NCBI RefSeq assembly: GCF_004798865.1
Contig: NW_025335641.1
Span: forward strand, 13,371,015 to 13,435,014
DNA: 64,000 nucleotides
Direction: 5' to 3'
Origin: Varanus komodoensis
Lineage: Eukaryota; Chordata; Lepidosauria; Squamata; Varanidae
Shown: positions 34,968 through 47,958 of the stretch, piece after piece
Numbering within the stretch: position 1 is the first letter of the stretch
Layout: every line of letters begins with the position of its first letter
Notes under the pieces: generated by a model
Told to the model about the DNA's origin: nothing
The model's input: the letters and a program-made list of their open reading frames with translations, nothing else
Database searches by the model: none
Program-made: the position numbers and the translations under genes

Positions 34968-36752
34968 ACTTCTCTCAGGGAAGTTGAATCTCAGCTAAGG
35001 CACAGTGCTCTTCAACCTGCTTTTTCCAGTCAGGAAAAGTAAAAATATCATGTCACTTTGGCGGTAAAACTTCCCTTGACCTTTGTCTATGCCTCCTTTC
35101 CACATCCCCTTGCCCAAAAACTAAAAAAAGTTAATTTCTATGGTCTCTCAAGGGACTATTGGGTTTATGTAAACCCTGTAATCTTGGTTGTGCTAACTAT
35201 CATTTATATTGTTGTAAATACACTTGGACAGCTTCTAAAAAAGATAGTAACTGCTTAACTGCAGCATTTTACAGAATGACTTGATTATCTCTGTCAGCAG
35301 AATATCGGTTTCATAAAATTGGAAGCCATCATTAGGAGAAAATTGCTCAGGTAGTTTAGCAATTGCAGTGCAGGTGTACTGGTATTACCATTTAAACATT
35401 TAAAATGCTGCATCCAAATATGGGTTCTGATGCATGCTGGAAATGTAGAGCCACAAATACAAATGTGAACCATTATCTGAGGATGCAGTTATTCTGGGAC
35501 TCATTGAGGAAAGAAATATGGGTAAGCACTGATGAAACTATCCTACTTGACCCATTTCTAATGCTACTAGGGTATCTTAAAGAGACTGTTGAAATGAAAA
35601 GACCATGAGCTAGTATGGAATATATTGATACTGGCTAAGCTAATGCTAAGTAAGTGATGGAAACACTTGGTGTTACCCATTCTCACACAATGGTGAGAGA
35701 AAATATGGCAGGGGCCAGAATGGCTACATGACCAGAATTTGTCAGTATGGGAAATAGGAACCGAATAAATTTTATGAGAAATTGTGCTAACTCCTTAATG
35801 CATTGTTCATTAAATTTTGGTTGAAATATGATGAGAGATGAAATGTTATTTATTGGTGGATAATTGTGAGTTCCATACATTTGTGAGTTCCATACAATTG
35901 TGAGTTCTATACATATACATAATATGTATAGTATACTGCATTTATAATGTTCATTATGTTTAATATATTTTATTATGTATTAAAGCTTCCCTTATCTGAA
36001 AAAAAAATTAAATAATGAAAGATGTCAAAGCTCCATCTACAAAGTTTACAGTACAGTTTTTGTCTGCAGTTTTGTTCCATGTATTATCTAATCTTTTATC
36101 TCTAAGCAGCTGATACCTATTTGTTGATATGCTTTTAAAATTGATAAACGCCACACTGAATCGATATCTTCATTTCTGAACTAATAAAAGCAGTTGGGGA
36201 AAAATGCCCATTGGTAGCAGGATAGGCAGAGCAGAGTCACCCTGAGGATTTGAGGGTGCCAAAGAGGGAAGAAACCCTTCCCACAAAATACAAAATAAAC
36301 AATGGGGGTTTGAAAAAAATCCATGACTTCCTGGTGTCCAAAGGTTCATAGCTATAGCATGAAAAATGCTTATATTGACAGGTTCAAAGATATTTTACTG
36401 CTAGAGACAAAGGACAAGATGACCCATCACCAACCACATCTCACTCATAGATGCTGGGTGGACTGATGAGTTAATCTTACATCAATATGGATGAAGGAGC
36501 AATATCCTTCATGGCACCTGTGGGCCCCAAGGTAGCTTATGAGGTGTGGAGCACTTGCCACACACAGCTCCTTCCTCCCACACCTTCCTGGACTTCAGCA
36601 TTTGGTGCCTGAGGTAGAGCTACCTAACGAGATTCAGAATTTAACCTTTGCTAAAACACACACATGAAACAAATCAAACCATATTGCAACTGAGATAAGA
36701 CAGTGGAATGATAACTTTGGACAATGAGATTATGTTTTTCAGTTTAACATAC

Positions 36753-36809
36753 CACAGGACCAGGTCTTCCAGTAAGTCCCATGGGGCCAGGTGGCCCCCT
36801 CATGGCAAT
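36753..36809 (-). CDS. COL11A1: COL11A1 exon 14, start of major triple helix
   Basis: 57 bp, 19 codons: IAMR followed by five triplets [15 protein letters not shown]. Human [19 protein letters not shown] differs by one residue. The unbroken major helix begins at the first Gly of this exon. Donor GTG|gtatgt, acceptor cccag. Confidence 0.97.
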
Positions 36810-37519
36810 CTGGGAGTTAAAAAGAAATAAACGTTCAAGCTTTGTGTCTTAACTGCTGGCATGGTCACAGATGACAACTTAGATACATTGTGATTTGAGC
36901 AGCCATTTCTTTTCTGTAATACATGCAGTGATAATTAATATACGATGATAAGGTTTTACTTCATGTAGTATCCCAAAACTTGCTTTTAGTGGGGTCTCAG
37001 ATTCCACATGCATAGAAGATGATCCTTGACCAAAATCCACTGTAGTTTATGCACAATCTTAGGAATTTCAGAATCCATTCTTTTTTCATGTAAACTCTTT
37101 GATCCATTGACTCATTTTCATATTTTTAATCATCCCCCTCTTCCAAAGTTGTCCAGGAAAAGATATGGTTTCTCTGTTGAGACACCTTAGACAAATACCA
37201 CAAGGAAATTCTGGATTCAGCATATGGCCATAGAAGAAAATTTGGAAAAAAATGTGGGCATATTCTTGAAAAGAAGGGACCCAGAAAACAAAAATGACCT
37301 CTTCCTTCACATAAAGGGAGGTGATGGCTTGTTCACTCATTATAGCAATGAGCCACAGAGGGTCCAATGTCATTCTCAACTGCCCTTAGAGCAGGCATGT
37401 AAACCAGCATCAACTTATTCCTGCTGCCAGAATTTAGACTTAACAGGTTTTAACTGATGTGATGGAGACCTTGACAAGCAGAGGCTTCCCAACCCTTCCT
37501 TAGAGCATCTCACTCTTAC
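36810..37519 (-). other. COL11A1: COL11A1 intron 13 (710 bp)
   Basis: No repeat or exon recognised. Confidence 0.85.
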
Positions 37520-37603
37520 CCTGGCTTGCTGAAGGATAGCTTGAGCTTGTGCTTCCTGAGCAGAGACGGCTGGACCCTTCTCACCACCTCCACCAAAGCG
37601 GAA
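37520..37603 (-). CDS. COL11A1: COL11A1 exon 13, non-helical NC2 / N-telopeptide
   Basis: 84 bp, 28 codons: [17 protein letters not shown] then [11 protein letters not shown]. This non-collagenous stretch separates minor and major helices and holds the [14 protein letters not shown] motif nearly invariant in alpha-1(V)/alpha-1(XI). The Lys in GEKGPA is at the place of the human SKGPT lysine, the likely intermolecular cross-link residue of the N-telopeptide; that function is known from mammals and inferred here. Donor AGG|gtaaga, acceptor tccag. Confidence 0.97.
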
Positions 37604-38124
<521 letters not shown>

Positions 38125-38156
38125 CTAGGAAAGATGAAGGAAATGCAAGGAATTTA

Positions 38157-38385
38157 TTATAATTATTATTACACCACATTTACATTCTACCTTTTCCCCT
38201 TATTTGAAGAACCCAAGGGGGTTTACGTAGCTCAATTTATCCTCACAACAGCGATCCTGTGAGGTCAATTAGACTGAGAATCTGTGACTGGCCTGAAGTC
38301 ACCCAGTGAGCTCCATGGGTAAATGGGGACTCGAACCTGGATCCCCCTGCCCCCCACACCAAAACGCTAGTCAACACACCTTGAA
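38157..38385 (-). mobile_element. CORE-like tRNA SINE, old
   Basis: Reverse strand has gatccaggttcgagtcccca (good B-box), then agctcactgggtgacttcag, gacctcacaggatcgctgtt and an A/T-rich tail (taataataattataataaat). The A-box side is diverged (gactagcgttttggtg). Confidence 0.75.
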
Positions 38386-39651
38386 ACAAAAATCGAAACT
38401 GAAGGATGTTGCATTGTGGTGAACTGACAGAGCTTTCCCTTGCTGAACAAACAACAGGGAAACCCCACAAAGCAGCATCCAGAGAATTAGCCCATAAGCA
38501 GGTTGTTCCAAAAGAAAAGAGCTGAAAAGAATAGTGTTCAAGTTCGAAATTTAAAAATTTCACCCTTAATTAGTTGTGTTGGAGAGAAAGATAGCTTTTA
38601 TCATGATTGAAAGATAGCTGATTACTTAGTAGGTTCCTGTAACAAATTGTTCCAACAGAAGCTAAAGCTATTGAAACAGAGGGAAATTATGGATTCCAAT
38701 TGATTCATGCGCAGCAACATTAAGGATTCTCATCTGTGTTTATTGACAAAGATTTGTAGTGTATTTGCATTCTTATTTTGTTCTTTTCCATGGATTCAGG
38801 TAGAGGAACAGCACATTTTGAAACATTTTAAACCAGACTAATCCTTTCCTTTAACCCTGTTCACCAAATGGCAGAGCTAAATTTATCTGTGTAAATAAAA
38901 GTACATAAGACAGGTAAAAAAAACTCAATATGAAACAAAACAGAACAAAACAAGATGAAGTGAAGCAGAATGAAACACCTGAGCTCTCATGGAAATCAGC
39001 AGTAGAAACTGAAGCTGCAGCCACCCCTTGTGTTAGCCAAACCCAGAGCAGGTGGGTTAGGTTGAGGATAAGCCTGGCACACTTTAGCATGACACAAGCC
39101 AAAGTCATGCCTGTCATACTTAACATGGCCTCCAGCAAGCCACCATGGCTTAAAATTCTCATACAGGGTTCTCATTGCTACCAATGGAAGGTGGAGCTGC
39201 ATTATTTTCTAAGCCCTTTCCTCCAGCCACAGTTTGGAATGGGAAAACTGACTTATTTTTTTTTAAATGAGAACAATAGATAAATATAGTTGTTTCAATG
39301 CTATGTTAAGTAAAGAGGAGGAAGTGCATCGAAAGAAATAGTTTTTCCTGTTGCTCCTTGTCGCATACCCTGAAAAGCCACTCTGGAGGGCCAGGAAATT
39401 ACCTTGAACAAATGTGAAGAATATGAGGTGTGATGGGTTGTTTGAGGTTGGAGAAATTGTGTCAAGTCAGACAGACTGCCCCACAACTTGGAGCACTTCC
39501 ATTCTCCCCCAGAAATGCTCTATGCTTCATTGCACACTGCTCAAGATGGACTTCTGACCACTATTTTTGAGGGTGTGGAAGGAGAGGAACCAAAGAAGGA
39601 ACAGAAGGGGAAATTTCCCTTACATAAACTTCCTTCTCCTTAGAAGCAAAA

Positions 39652-39702
39652 GGTGTGTGTGTGTGGGGGGGGGGTGCGTGTGCACACATACACAAACACA
39701 CC
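39652..39702. repeat. GT / poly-G / CA microsatellite
   Basis: gtgtgtgtgtgtg followed by a run of G, then gcgtgtgcacacatacacaa. Simple repeat. Confidence 0.9.
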
Positions 39703-41702
39703 ATCAGCTATGTGCATTATGGTCCAGAATTTCAATAACTATGTTCAGGTAAGCTGCAATCCTCCATACTCCCAACAAAAATATTTCAGCACTGTCACGC
39801 ATGACAGTAAAAAAATGCATAGTACATCAGTCATGGTATAAAATCTTCTCAAACTGAATAAATTAGATTGTTTTAATGGTACTAATTACAAGAGCATAAA
39901 AAGGCCTTGTGACAAGACAGGGAAGCTTTAAATCAAAGCATTCTTGGAGAAATGAATATAAGAATGGCTTTTTAATTATGTATGTTGCAACATACCAGTC
40001 ATTCAGAGATTTCAAACATGCTAACTACAGGTGTTTCCAGGCAAAGCTTTTACCATGCAATTACTCTACCTCATTCACAGACATTGATGATACTGGGACG
40101 GTCCAGGCTTCATTTTCAAATTGTTATTATTTTTTGTATCTAATTGTTTTTCTCTCCATAAAATACTATCAAGTAAGGAAAGTTGGAATAGCTGCCCAAT
40201 GTCTTTTGACTGGTAGCACTAAGAATCTTCTATCTGGAAGGACCCTGAAGCTCTAAAGACTAAAAACAGAAAACACTTTATTTTCTGAGGACAGGAAGGT
40301 AACTCTGGAGTGAGCAAGTGGCAGGTGGAAAAAGAGCCACACAGTTTGCCTGCTCCTCTCCCCTTCAAATCCCCTTCCTCTTGCATCCAGGGTTCTCTGG
40401 AAAAAGCAGCTTAGGACTTTTGTTACTTGGGCATGTGTGCAGTGCTTATTCACTGGATCTTCAAGCATAAGCTTAATCTAATCTGTGGTTACCCAAAGCA
40501 GACAAATTCTGCAGCCCACAATTTCTAACCCTTAAGAAACAGTTTAAACAATTAAAATGGCAGAAATTTTAGAAGCAATTAATTCATTGCTTTTAAGAAA
40601 TAACGTACGGCTTTTTGCATCAGGAAAATTGCATAGTAAGCATGGTGCGCATCATCTAATGGAGACAGCCTTATAAGCATTAAAATAGGCCTACTGGTAG
40701 CCGGTGGCCAATTAAATAGGAGCTCCATGTTCAGGGACAGATTTCTCTATTTATCAACAACAGTGCCCTATATACCCTAAGCAGGCCCACTTCTCGCAGG
40801 TGCAGTGAACAATGTTGTCCCATCAGCAGAATCAAACTAAGTTTCCACTGCCATTCTAGTCAACTTCTGCATAAAAAACTAGGACGTATATTGTTGTTGG
40901 CCTCTCACATGAAACTATCTTGAGGCTGTGCTGATTCTCCACTGGGGGAGACGTGACAAGTCCTTCAGATGTGAGGGAAGGCAAAGGAAGCAGAAAGAGC
41001 AAGTCAGTTGCACTTCCTAGTCATGCATTCATTGTCCCATCCAAAGCAATGCAAAGTCACTCTTGGGTAGCTTTCGAAGAAGTAGACATGACCTGGTTCC
41101 ATCTGTTTTCAAATAATCCAGGAAAACCAGAGTATGGGTGGTGGTTCCTCTAACTCAGGACCGGATCCACCAATTTGTTATGATGTCTCCTGTTATACTC
41201 AGTTACCTCAGACATAATGTGTACATCCAGGGCATTTGTGGGATCCAAGACCTTTGAGACATACATTGTGTTCTCCCTGCTGCCCTCGACATCTCTGCTA
41301 AGTCCACCGGGTCAGCTGAGACGACAGGGGAGGCAAAGACCTCATTTGTAACTTGAAGGCTACAACATGCTCTCAAGCTTTAATGTGCCGGTTGCACAGG
41401 AGCAAGGGAGACACAGTATTACCTCTTGCCAAATTCTGATATTTCAGACCGCACCAAAGGTTCTGGATTCCCCAAGTCTGACTTGAAATGCATAATCTGA
41501 AATCTTAAATCCACTGTTAGAGAGAAAGGTTTTGTTTTGTTTTTAAGTAAGTTGTTATGATCAGGTTGCAGCTTCTTAGGGCTCAGGCAGGATGGAATCC
41601 ATCTGTCCAACATCATACCAGGATGGGAAGTTTGTTTCATAAACCACAGAATATATTTCCAGCCACGCAGTCCAGCACCTTTCATAACCCGCATTGACTT
41701 AC

Positions 41703-41765
41703 CCTGTCACCAGGGTCACCAGGAGGACCAATGGGGCCTTGTGCACCTGCGGGACCCATGAGACC
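41703..41765 (-). CDS. COL11A1: COL11A1 exon 11, minor helix
   Basis: 63 bp, 21 codons in seven perfect Gly-X-Y triplets, starting GLMGPAGAQGPIG and ending GDPGDR. The human counterpart also has seven triplets (GIMGPPGLQGPTG... GDPGDR). Donor AGG|gtaagt, acceptor tatag. Nothing unusual in the codons. Confidence 0.97.
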
Positions 41766-42111
41766 CTATAAATGCAAGCAACAGGAACTGGTTATACTGA
41801 ATAATGTTATGCTCTGGTGGGTTTAGAACATTATCGATGTTGAATCAAAGAGCAGCAAAGGGATTTCTAGCCGCGCCAGTTACCAGTTTCTCAAACGGAA
41901 GGCAAGAATTCACAACTGTATTAGAAGCACTATTTCCAAGTGTGCCCTTTCGTTTGCATTGAGAAACTGTGTTCAGCACATTACTCAGGAGCACCTCTGC
42001 AAATTTCCTGCCCTACTACTAAGCTAACATAAAAACAATGTTTTTTATTAGCATGATATGTCTACTATCTAAAATTAATTAGATTGTTTAAAAATAAAAG
42101 CATATACATAC

Positions 42112-42153
42112 GGGAGGCCCTGGGGGTCCTGGAGGTCCTTCAATAAGCATACC
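42112..42153 (-). CDS. COL11A1: COL11A1 exon 10, minor helix
   Basis: 42 bp, 14 codons, GMLIEGPPGPPGPP; the smallest exon in the window. Human GMLVEGPPGPAGPA has the same length and the same start interruption (Met-Leu-hydrophobic-Glu). Donor CCC|gtatgt, acceptor catag. Only 346 bp separate it from exon 11. Confidence 0.96.
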
Positions 42154-42804
42154 CTATGAAGAAAATGAAGAGGAAGAAATAGATATATTATGGAATACTG
42201 ATATGAGAAAGGTTAAAAGCAAAGAAAATTCTCCATTCAGCACAACATCTATTTGTGTTGCAATATCTTCCCTTCTACAAATGTGTCCATACCTGACATA
42301 TCTTTACCTGTTTATGTAATGATTAATCTATTTCTATAACTAGCAAAAAGACCATGGATTGGATCTACGACTCATCCCCACCCGCATTTCACCCTGTTCA
42401 GAAAGGTCTTGTGACTCTTAGTATACTATTTTTAGGGGATGGAATGGCTGCAGTGAGAAAAGGGATCATGGAAGTCCGTTTCAGTTCTGACAACTGATGC
42501 AGTGTGAGTAGAGAACCAATATGCCCCTTTTCCCCTTTTGGAGGCCACAGTTTATATTGCACAGCATTTCTCATTCTCAATGCAAGAAAGAGTAGCTTTC
42601 AATAAGAATATTCCTCAAAAACTATCTTCCACAAGTCCAAGTCCTAAATTGTATGACCAGTTTATAAACCTACTTTATAGGAAAACTTGCTCTTCATGAT
42701 CAGATGTTTATTTCTTTGCTTGTTTGATCCACCTTGATATGGAGCTGGTGAAATCCTTCTTTGAGCCCAATATTTTTGGCCCCAGTGGAAGTACAGAAAT
42801 TGGG

Positions 42805-42885
42805 GGATGAGCTGGAATTGTCATATCCTCTACCAGCTGCACTGGCTGCCAGTTGAAGTCTGGGCTTGATTCAGACTGTTAATAC
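42805..42885 (+). mobile_element. L2-type LINE fragment
   Basis: ctgcactggctgccagttga and agtctgggcttgattca correspond to the LHWLPV..F..K segment at the C-terminal side of L2 reverse transcriptase, also seen (antisense) near 62530. Short and decayed. Confidence 0.5.
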
Positions 42886-43083
42886 TAATACTTGCTAATA
42901 TACTAACAGTTGTGCACTTGCTGGGGCCATTTTTGAAGCTGCCCTTTATTGATCAAATAATAGCAACTGCATGCCCAATGCACCCAACCTTTATATGAAA
43001 CATTCACCCATTTTGCTTTTCAGCATGAAAGCAGTGTTAAGGTACATCCCTACTATTTGCTGAACTCTTCCTCCATTCCTGAG

Positions 43084-43322
43084 ATTGATTGATTGATTGA
43101 TTTTCCGATTTATATCCTGCCTTTTTCCTACAAAGGGCTCAAGGCAGCTTATATCTCCTCCGCCATCTTATCCCCACAACAACAACCCTGTGAGGTAGGT
43201 TGGGCTGAGAGTCTGTGACTGGCCCAAAGTCACCCAGCTGGCTCCATGGCCAAGTGGGGACTAGAACCCAGATCGTCTGAGTCCCGGTCCCATGCTCTTA
43301 ACCACTACACCACACTGGCTCT
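43084..43322 (-). mobile_element. CORE-like tRNA SINE, nearly complete
   Basis: Reverse strand starts agagccagtgtggtgtagtg, gttaagagcatgggaccggg (A-box), then gatctgggttctagtcccca (B-box), gccagctgggtgactttggg, cctacctcacagggttgttg, and a tail ggataagatggcggaggaga, gaaaaaggcaggatataaat, ending in an AATC microsatellite. It is close to the copy at 55341, so this is a relatively young insertion. Confidence 0.9.
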
Positions 43323-43639
43323 AATGCTGAATTTTAAGCAGCGTTAGCCCTTGCTCCCATGAATAATCCAATGGTGGAATCTCATGACCAAAAACTGCAT
43401 CATGATGAGTGGGGAACCCCTTTTTATATAGCAAACAACCATATCAAGGAAGACTAAGCTACAGTCTTCCCTGTATATCATGATCTAAACGCTCTGACTA
43501 GTTTTGTTTGCATATGTATTCAGTCATGCGGTCTGAAGTGGCTAAGTCAAGGAAGAATTTTATCATGGATGAAGCTGCCAAAAACTAAAATGCTATGATG
43601 GATTGGCTATATGACCTATAAGTTACAGATTAGCCCAAT

Positions 43640-43745
43640 AGCCCTAAGTCCTATGGAGTTCTAGGGGGTTCATTCTTAAACAGTAATCTTACGAACAGTT
43701 GCCTGTCACTATTTTCTACTGGGACTTACTTCATGAGTTGATTGC
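43640..43745. repeat. Diverged 'agtaagtc' repeat
   Basis: ccctaagtcctatggagttc, ggttcattcttaaacagtaa, then ctactgggacttacttcatg, gagttgattgcaac. Partial agreement with the 9045 unit. Confidence 0.4.
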
Positions 43746-46205
43746 AACGGATCAGAATGCAAGTCTGAGTGACTCAACTAGGTTGCAATAATGCAAGCAG
43801 GAATCAACTCAAGGAAGCATTTTAATGTCATATCTCTATTCGAGATCTAATATATTGAAAATATATGGCCAGGGAGTTTCATCAGGAGCATCCCTCTGGT
43901 TCTCAACATCTTTCCTGCAGAAACTGAGCCAAAACTAGATGCATGACTTCAGGACTGCTTTGTGTTGCTTGAGAAACTCCCTTATGCTCATGGTTTTGTT
44001 GATTTAGGATAGCAGTGTTTACACTGCCTTCCTCACACCCCTTTTGAGGGACTTTGCATGTGCAGAGCTTACAGCAGCTGGACCCCCCAGACATTCTATG
44101 GGTCATGTTTGTGCAAATGTCTCCCCTTATTATTGACAGCATGTTTCATTTCTGCCTTTGGACACAGCTGCTGTTTCTGTCCCACTATCTTCTGCAAATA
44201 TCTACTGCTATGTTTTATGCTGGGTTAGAGGTGGGGGTAAAACCCACATTCAAAACCTCAGAAGGGTGGAAGGGCTGGAAGGGAACCCCCATGGTTTGGA
44301 AAAGCAAAGCAGCCAGGAACCAAGATCACTCCCTCCCAAAGTCCTGGGCCTGGATCATTATGTGCTTTTTCCAGCTGCAACCCTCCCAGCTGCCAGTACT
44401 GCTTGCCCCACCTCCTTTGCTAACTTAACTTCACAGAGGCACAGGGATAAGTTGGTGGGAAGTACTGGAACAGCAGTGGAAGTCGCACCTTTAAGAACCA
44501 GACACTTGAACTGAATGGCTCTTGCATCAGTCCAGGAATGTACCAGACCTTATCTAGTGAAACCACTGAGCTGAAAGGCAGTGGCACTATCTGTGCTTCT
44601 CAGCAACAGTGAGCAAGCTTTGGAATATAGTGTCTTCAAGATGAGAGGTTGTAATGGAACATCCAGGTTTTAAAGTGCAATCCTATGGCTGCTAGACAGA
44701 GTCTTAGCTCTGACCTCAGAAACACCCCTGTATTTGGAATGCGCTCCCTTGCAGCCAGGGTGAAAGAACTGTATTAGCTGAGACTATAAGAGTCAACCCC
44801 AAAGAAGGGCTTCTGGGGAAGACTAGAAGAAGAGGCAGCCTCCGCCTGCAAACACAATGCCCTGTGGTGCTTCAGCCCCCTCTCTTGGTGCTCTGAAGTG
44901 ACATGTTTTGATAGACTAAATTGGCCATTGAAGTGCTTTGCATAGTGGGAGGATCACAGAGGGATGCTTGCAGCCATACTCTTTCCACTATGCATAATAT
45001 GCCTGTCAGCCTCCAAGTTCAGACAATTATGGGGAGTTTCACTAGACTAGGCCCTTAAAGACTAAAAGAAAAGGCTGCAGCTGAGCATTGCCTCCATTAG
45101 CACCACTGCCTTCTCAAGCCATGTTTTGGCAAAGGGGGAACTGGCGAAGGAGAAGACTGGGGAAGAATGTATGGAAGTGAGGAAAGAGAGAACCAGTTTC
45201 AGATCAAGAACCAGGAAGGGAGGGATCAGTCCTTTGCTATCAGTCCTTACACATTCTGGTAAGGAGATGGTTGTCACCAACTGGCTTCCCCACATTTCCA
45301 TCTGGAGATGAGCATGTGGTCATCTGATCTTTACTACACAGATTGGGACTACATCTATCCCACATGGTACAAAATCTCTGTGTAAATGGCTAGTGTTTTA
45401 TAATCTACACAAGAATTGTACTGCTATATAAATGTATTTATAGTTATAAGATGTGATTCTTTGAGCATTTCAAGTCTTGCTCTTTAAGCCAACAATAATT
45501 TTTCAGAGTGTCCTAAAGGAAGAAATTAAGAATCCACAAGAATAAACACTGCTAGAATGATATGATAACAGCAACACTATGCAATTTATTTGATTGATAC
45601 TGTTATACTAAACAGCTGTACATTCTGTCATTAGCATATGTGCATATTCCACATAGGGAAGGAGAATACAAATGTAAGAAGGCGGCAAGCGAATGAACAA
45701 CTAAGCAATACAGAAGAAAACTGGGTGCAAACTATGCAGACTTCCATGGGACTATAAGCGGACCAGGGGTGCAATACCAAATAAACTTGCATAGGACTAT
45801 ACTGCAGGGTGGGACCCCAATCTGCACTTCGCATGGACTAATCTGGGGGGACTCAGCATGGTTTACTTCAAAGAAAGGATAGGAAGCTGTCTTGGTCCTT
45901 CTAGCTGAATAGTGTCCATATTGATTGGCCACAACTCTTCAGCTTTTTAAGGAGGAATGTTTCCTAGCCCTCCTTGGAGAAGGACATACTGCACAACTGT
46001 GTTACAGCTCTTTCCCAAAGCACAAGGTAAGGCAGACTGAAAGCTGCCCAATATAAAAGGTCAAGGGAAAGTACCCCCCCCAAATAACCCCCATTCTCCT
46101 TTCACATGTCACAATAGTCACTTGCTGCTTGATTTATCAAGTGACAACCATGCAGGTGAGAACCAACCCACAGAACATTTGAGAAATAGCTTTTAAAATA
46201 CTTAC

Positions 46206-46268
46206 AGGTTCAATCACAGCTGCTTCTCCCTTCTGTCCTTTTTCCCCATAAGCGACGTGGCCATTCAC
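46206..46268 (-). CDS. COL11A1: COL11A1 exon 9, start of minor triple helix
   Basis: 63 bp, 21 codons: [15 protein letters not shown] then AAVIEP. It carries the first short Gly-X-Y run (GEKGQKGEA) and then an interruption. Human [21 protein letters not shown] is the same length. It joins the acidic variable region to the minor (COL2) helix. Donor CCT|gtaagt, acceptor atcag. The next exon is 4 kb downstream, across a repeat-containing intron. Confidence 0.97.
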
Positions 46269-47703
46269 CTGATGAGTTAATAGAGAGGAAAATAGTTCAG
46301 AAAGTATGCCAGGCTTAAAGATCCTACTTCTAAGACAAGTAGGGGTATGCTAGATTGTTCTGAATTGTCTGATAGTGTGGATCATTAATTACAGATAGGG
46401 AGGTGTTAAAACTCTTTGAGTGACTTTCTGGACAGCTCTCATAATATCTGATTCACTCCTGTGAGCATTTTGGGAAAGGACCCTGAATCTGGTTAGTTCT
46501 AACTCTAGCTGTATTTCTTTTCTTGGACTGGCCTACATAAAATCGGCAAGAGATTCTGAGCATGTATCAAAGTGGATTTTAATTTTTTCCCTTGATATCT
46601 GGATTGTTTCCATAGGATCTCCAGGTGGAGAAAGGCATACCTAAAAAAGGTATGGGAGAAGTTTCACTTCACATAGGCAATTTCTTTCCTCTGTTTGACT
46701 AGGTTACGCTGATACAAACAGTTTATCTCAACTGGCTTCAAAACTTGGCAGAAAATAAAGCTAGCCTTCAATAGTACTGATGAATTGCAAAGCAAATTTC
46801 CACATAGATAGAATTGAATTTAAAAAGACTTCTATTTGCCACCCACTTTTGAGTACCATTTTAGGTTCCTTACTCTATAATGACTGAAAGAACTTTCCTT
46901 GCTAGAAAATGTAGAAATACAGAGCACGTCAAATTAGCTACAGGCAGGGATGTATGGATTCTGTTCCATTTGTGTTTTGCAGATTCTCAAGCATCTTCCA
47001 TTCCACTGTCCACTCATTGACCGTTTTTCACCAGAACTGTTGTGCTACTTGGACTGCTTTGCATTGCCACAAGTATAAATTAGTGTGCATGCACACGTGT
47101 GAATTCTCATCAGCAGAAATTAACAAGATATTGTCGGGAACCACAACACGGATCCTACTTTTCTGCTCCATCTCTTTCCACATAATAGAAGAGGAAAGGC
47201 AAAGCTATTAAATCTACACAAGGCTTTCTATGGCTTCAGTGCTTCTGAGCTTTTCTACACAAGGCTGTTAATCGGCTGTTAATCCACAGTATCTATTTTG
47301 GGTTTTGTCACAGAATTGGCATCTGAGCACCACATGAGGAGCATTTCTTTTCCTGCTTTCCCACTACCTAACCTCCAGGTGGCACTGTAGGAGAAAGGAA
47401 TGGAGCAAATGCACAAGAGGAAATTGTGCTTTCTTTCACATTCACAATGAAATGCTGGAAACAAAGCAACACAAAGCAATGTCACCTCTTGAATAATGTT
47501 GCTTAGATACAGAAGTGAGTCTGGAGGGTCATGACATTGTCTAGACAATCTGTAAATCATAAGCATGGATGACAAGCACAAGATAAACACCTTGTGCTGA
47601 AAAGCCCCCTGTATCATAGGAAAGGGCAGAAAAAGGAGACCACTTTTGTGAGGTACTAACCACTCTGCACATGGAAAGAGAATCTTGAATGTGCCCAACT
47701 TAC
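46269..47703 (-). other. COL11A1: COL11A1 intron 8 (1435 bp)
   Basis: No repeat or exon recognised. A 139-codon minus frame at 47279-47698 ends just before exon 8 and shows no protein similarity. Confidence 0.85.
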
Positions 47704-47958
47704 GCTTGCTTCTGTCATATCAGTCTCTGCTGGAACACCAGGCCCAAACTCCTCATTAGTAGGGTTGGTTGGCTTCTCTTCATATTCTTTATATTCATAA
47801 AAATCATATTCGCCTAAATCTCCATCTACCACCAGTTCAGATTCACTGGGGTTAACTCCTCTGCTTCCATAATCTGTTTCCTCAGGTTTTTTAGTCTCTG
47901 AGTTATATTCCTCTCCCGTTAGGTATTCTTCAGCAAATACTTCTTCACCGGGAATTTG
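47704..47958 (-). CDS. COL11A1: COL11A1 exon 8, acidic variable region
   Basis: 255 bp, 85 codons, the longest exon here. It runs from [18 protein letters not shown] to [17 protein letters not shown]. The middle has the Tyr/Glu/Asp cluster [16 protein letters not shown]. The [24 protein letters not shown] and [12 protein letters not shown] blocks are almost identical to human exon 8, while the segment between residues 20 and 42 has diverged freely. This is the last strongly acidic piece before the minor helix. In mammals exon 8 is sometimes skipped. Acceptor gaatag, donor AGC|gtaagt is strong, unlike its three upstream neighbours. Confidence 0.97.

Larger units (their letters stand above)
32357..36752 (-). 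other. COL11A1: COL11A1 intron 14 (4396 bp)
   Basis: Holds the 184-bp foldback (34211-34394) and a second inverted-repeat element (34709-34967). A 225-codon minus frame (32783-33460) is open but without a domain. No exon between exons 14 and 15 is expected from the human order. Confidence 0.8.
38125..41702 (-). other. COL11A1: COL11A1 intron 11 (3578 bp)
   Basis: A CORE-like SINE at 38157-38385 and a GT/G-run microsatellite at 39652-39702. Otherwise unclassified intron. Confidence 0.85.
42154..46205 (-). other. COL11A1: COL11A1 intron 9 (4052 bp)
   Basis: L2-type fragment (42805-42885), well-preserved CORE-like SINE (43084-43322) and a diverged 'agtaagtc' repeat (43640-43745). The part 44050-44930 may be old repeat but is not identified. 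No exon. Confidence 0.85.

Noticed and set aside
44050-44930. GC-richer block with frames of 124 and 118 codons
   Set aside because: Looked like an old repeat or a gene fragment at first, but no motif, splice-framed exon or repeat family could be recognised.
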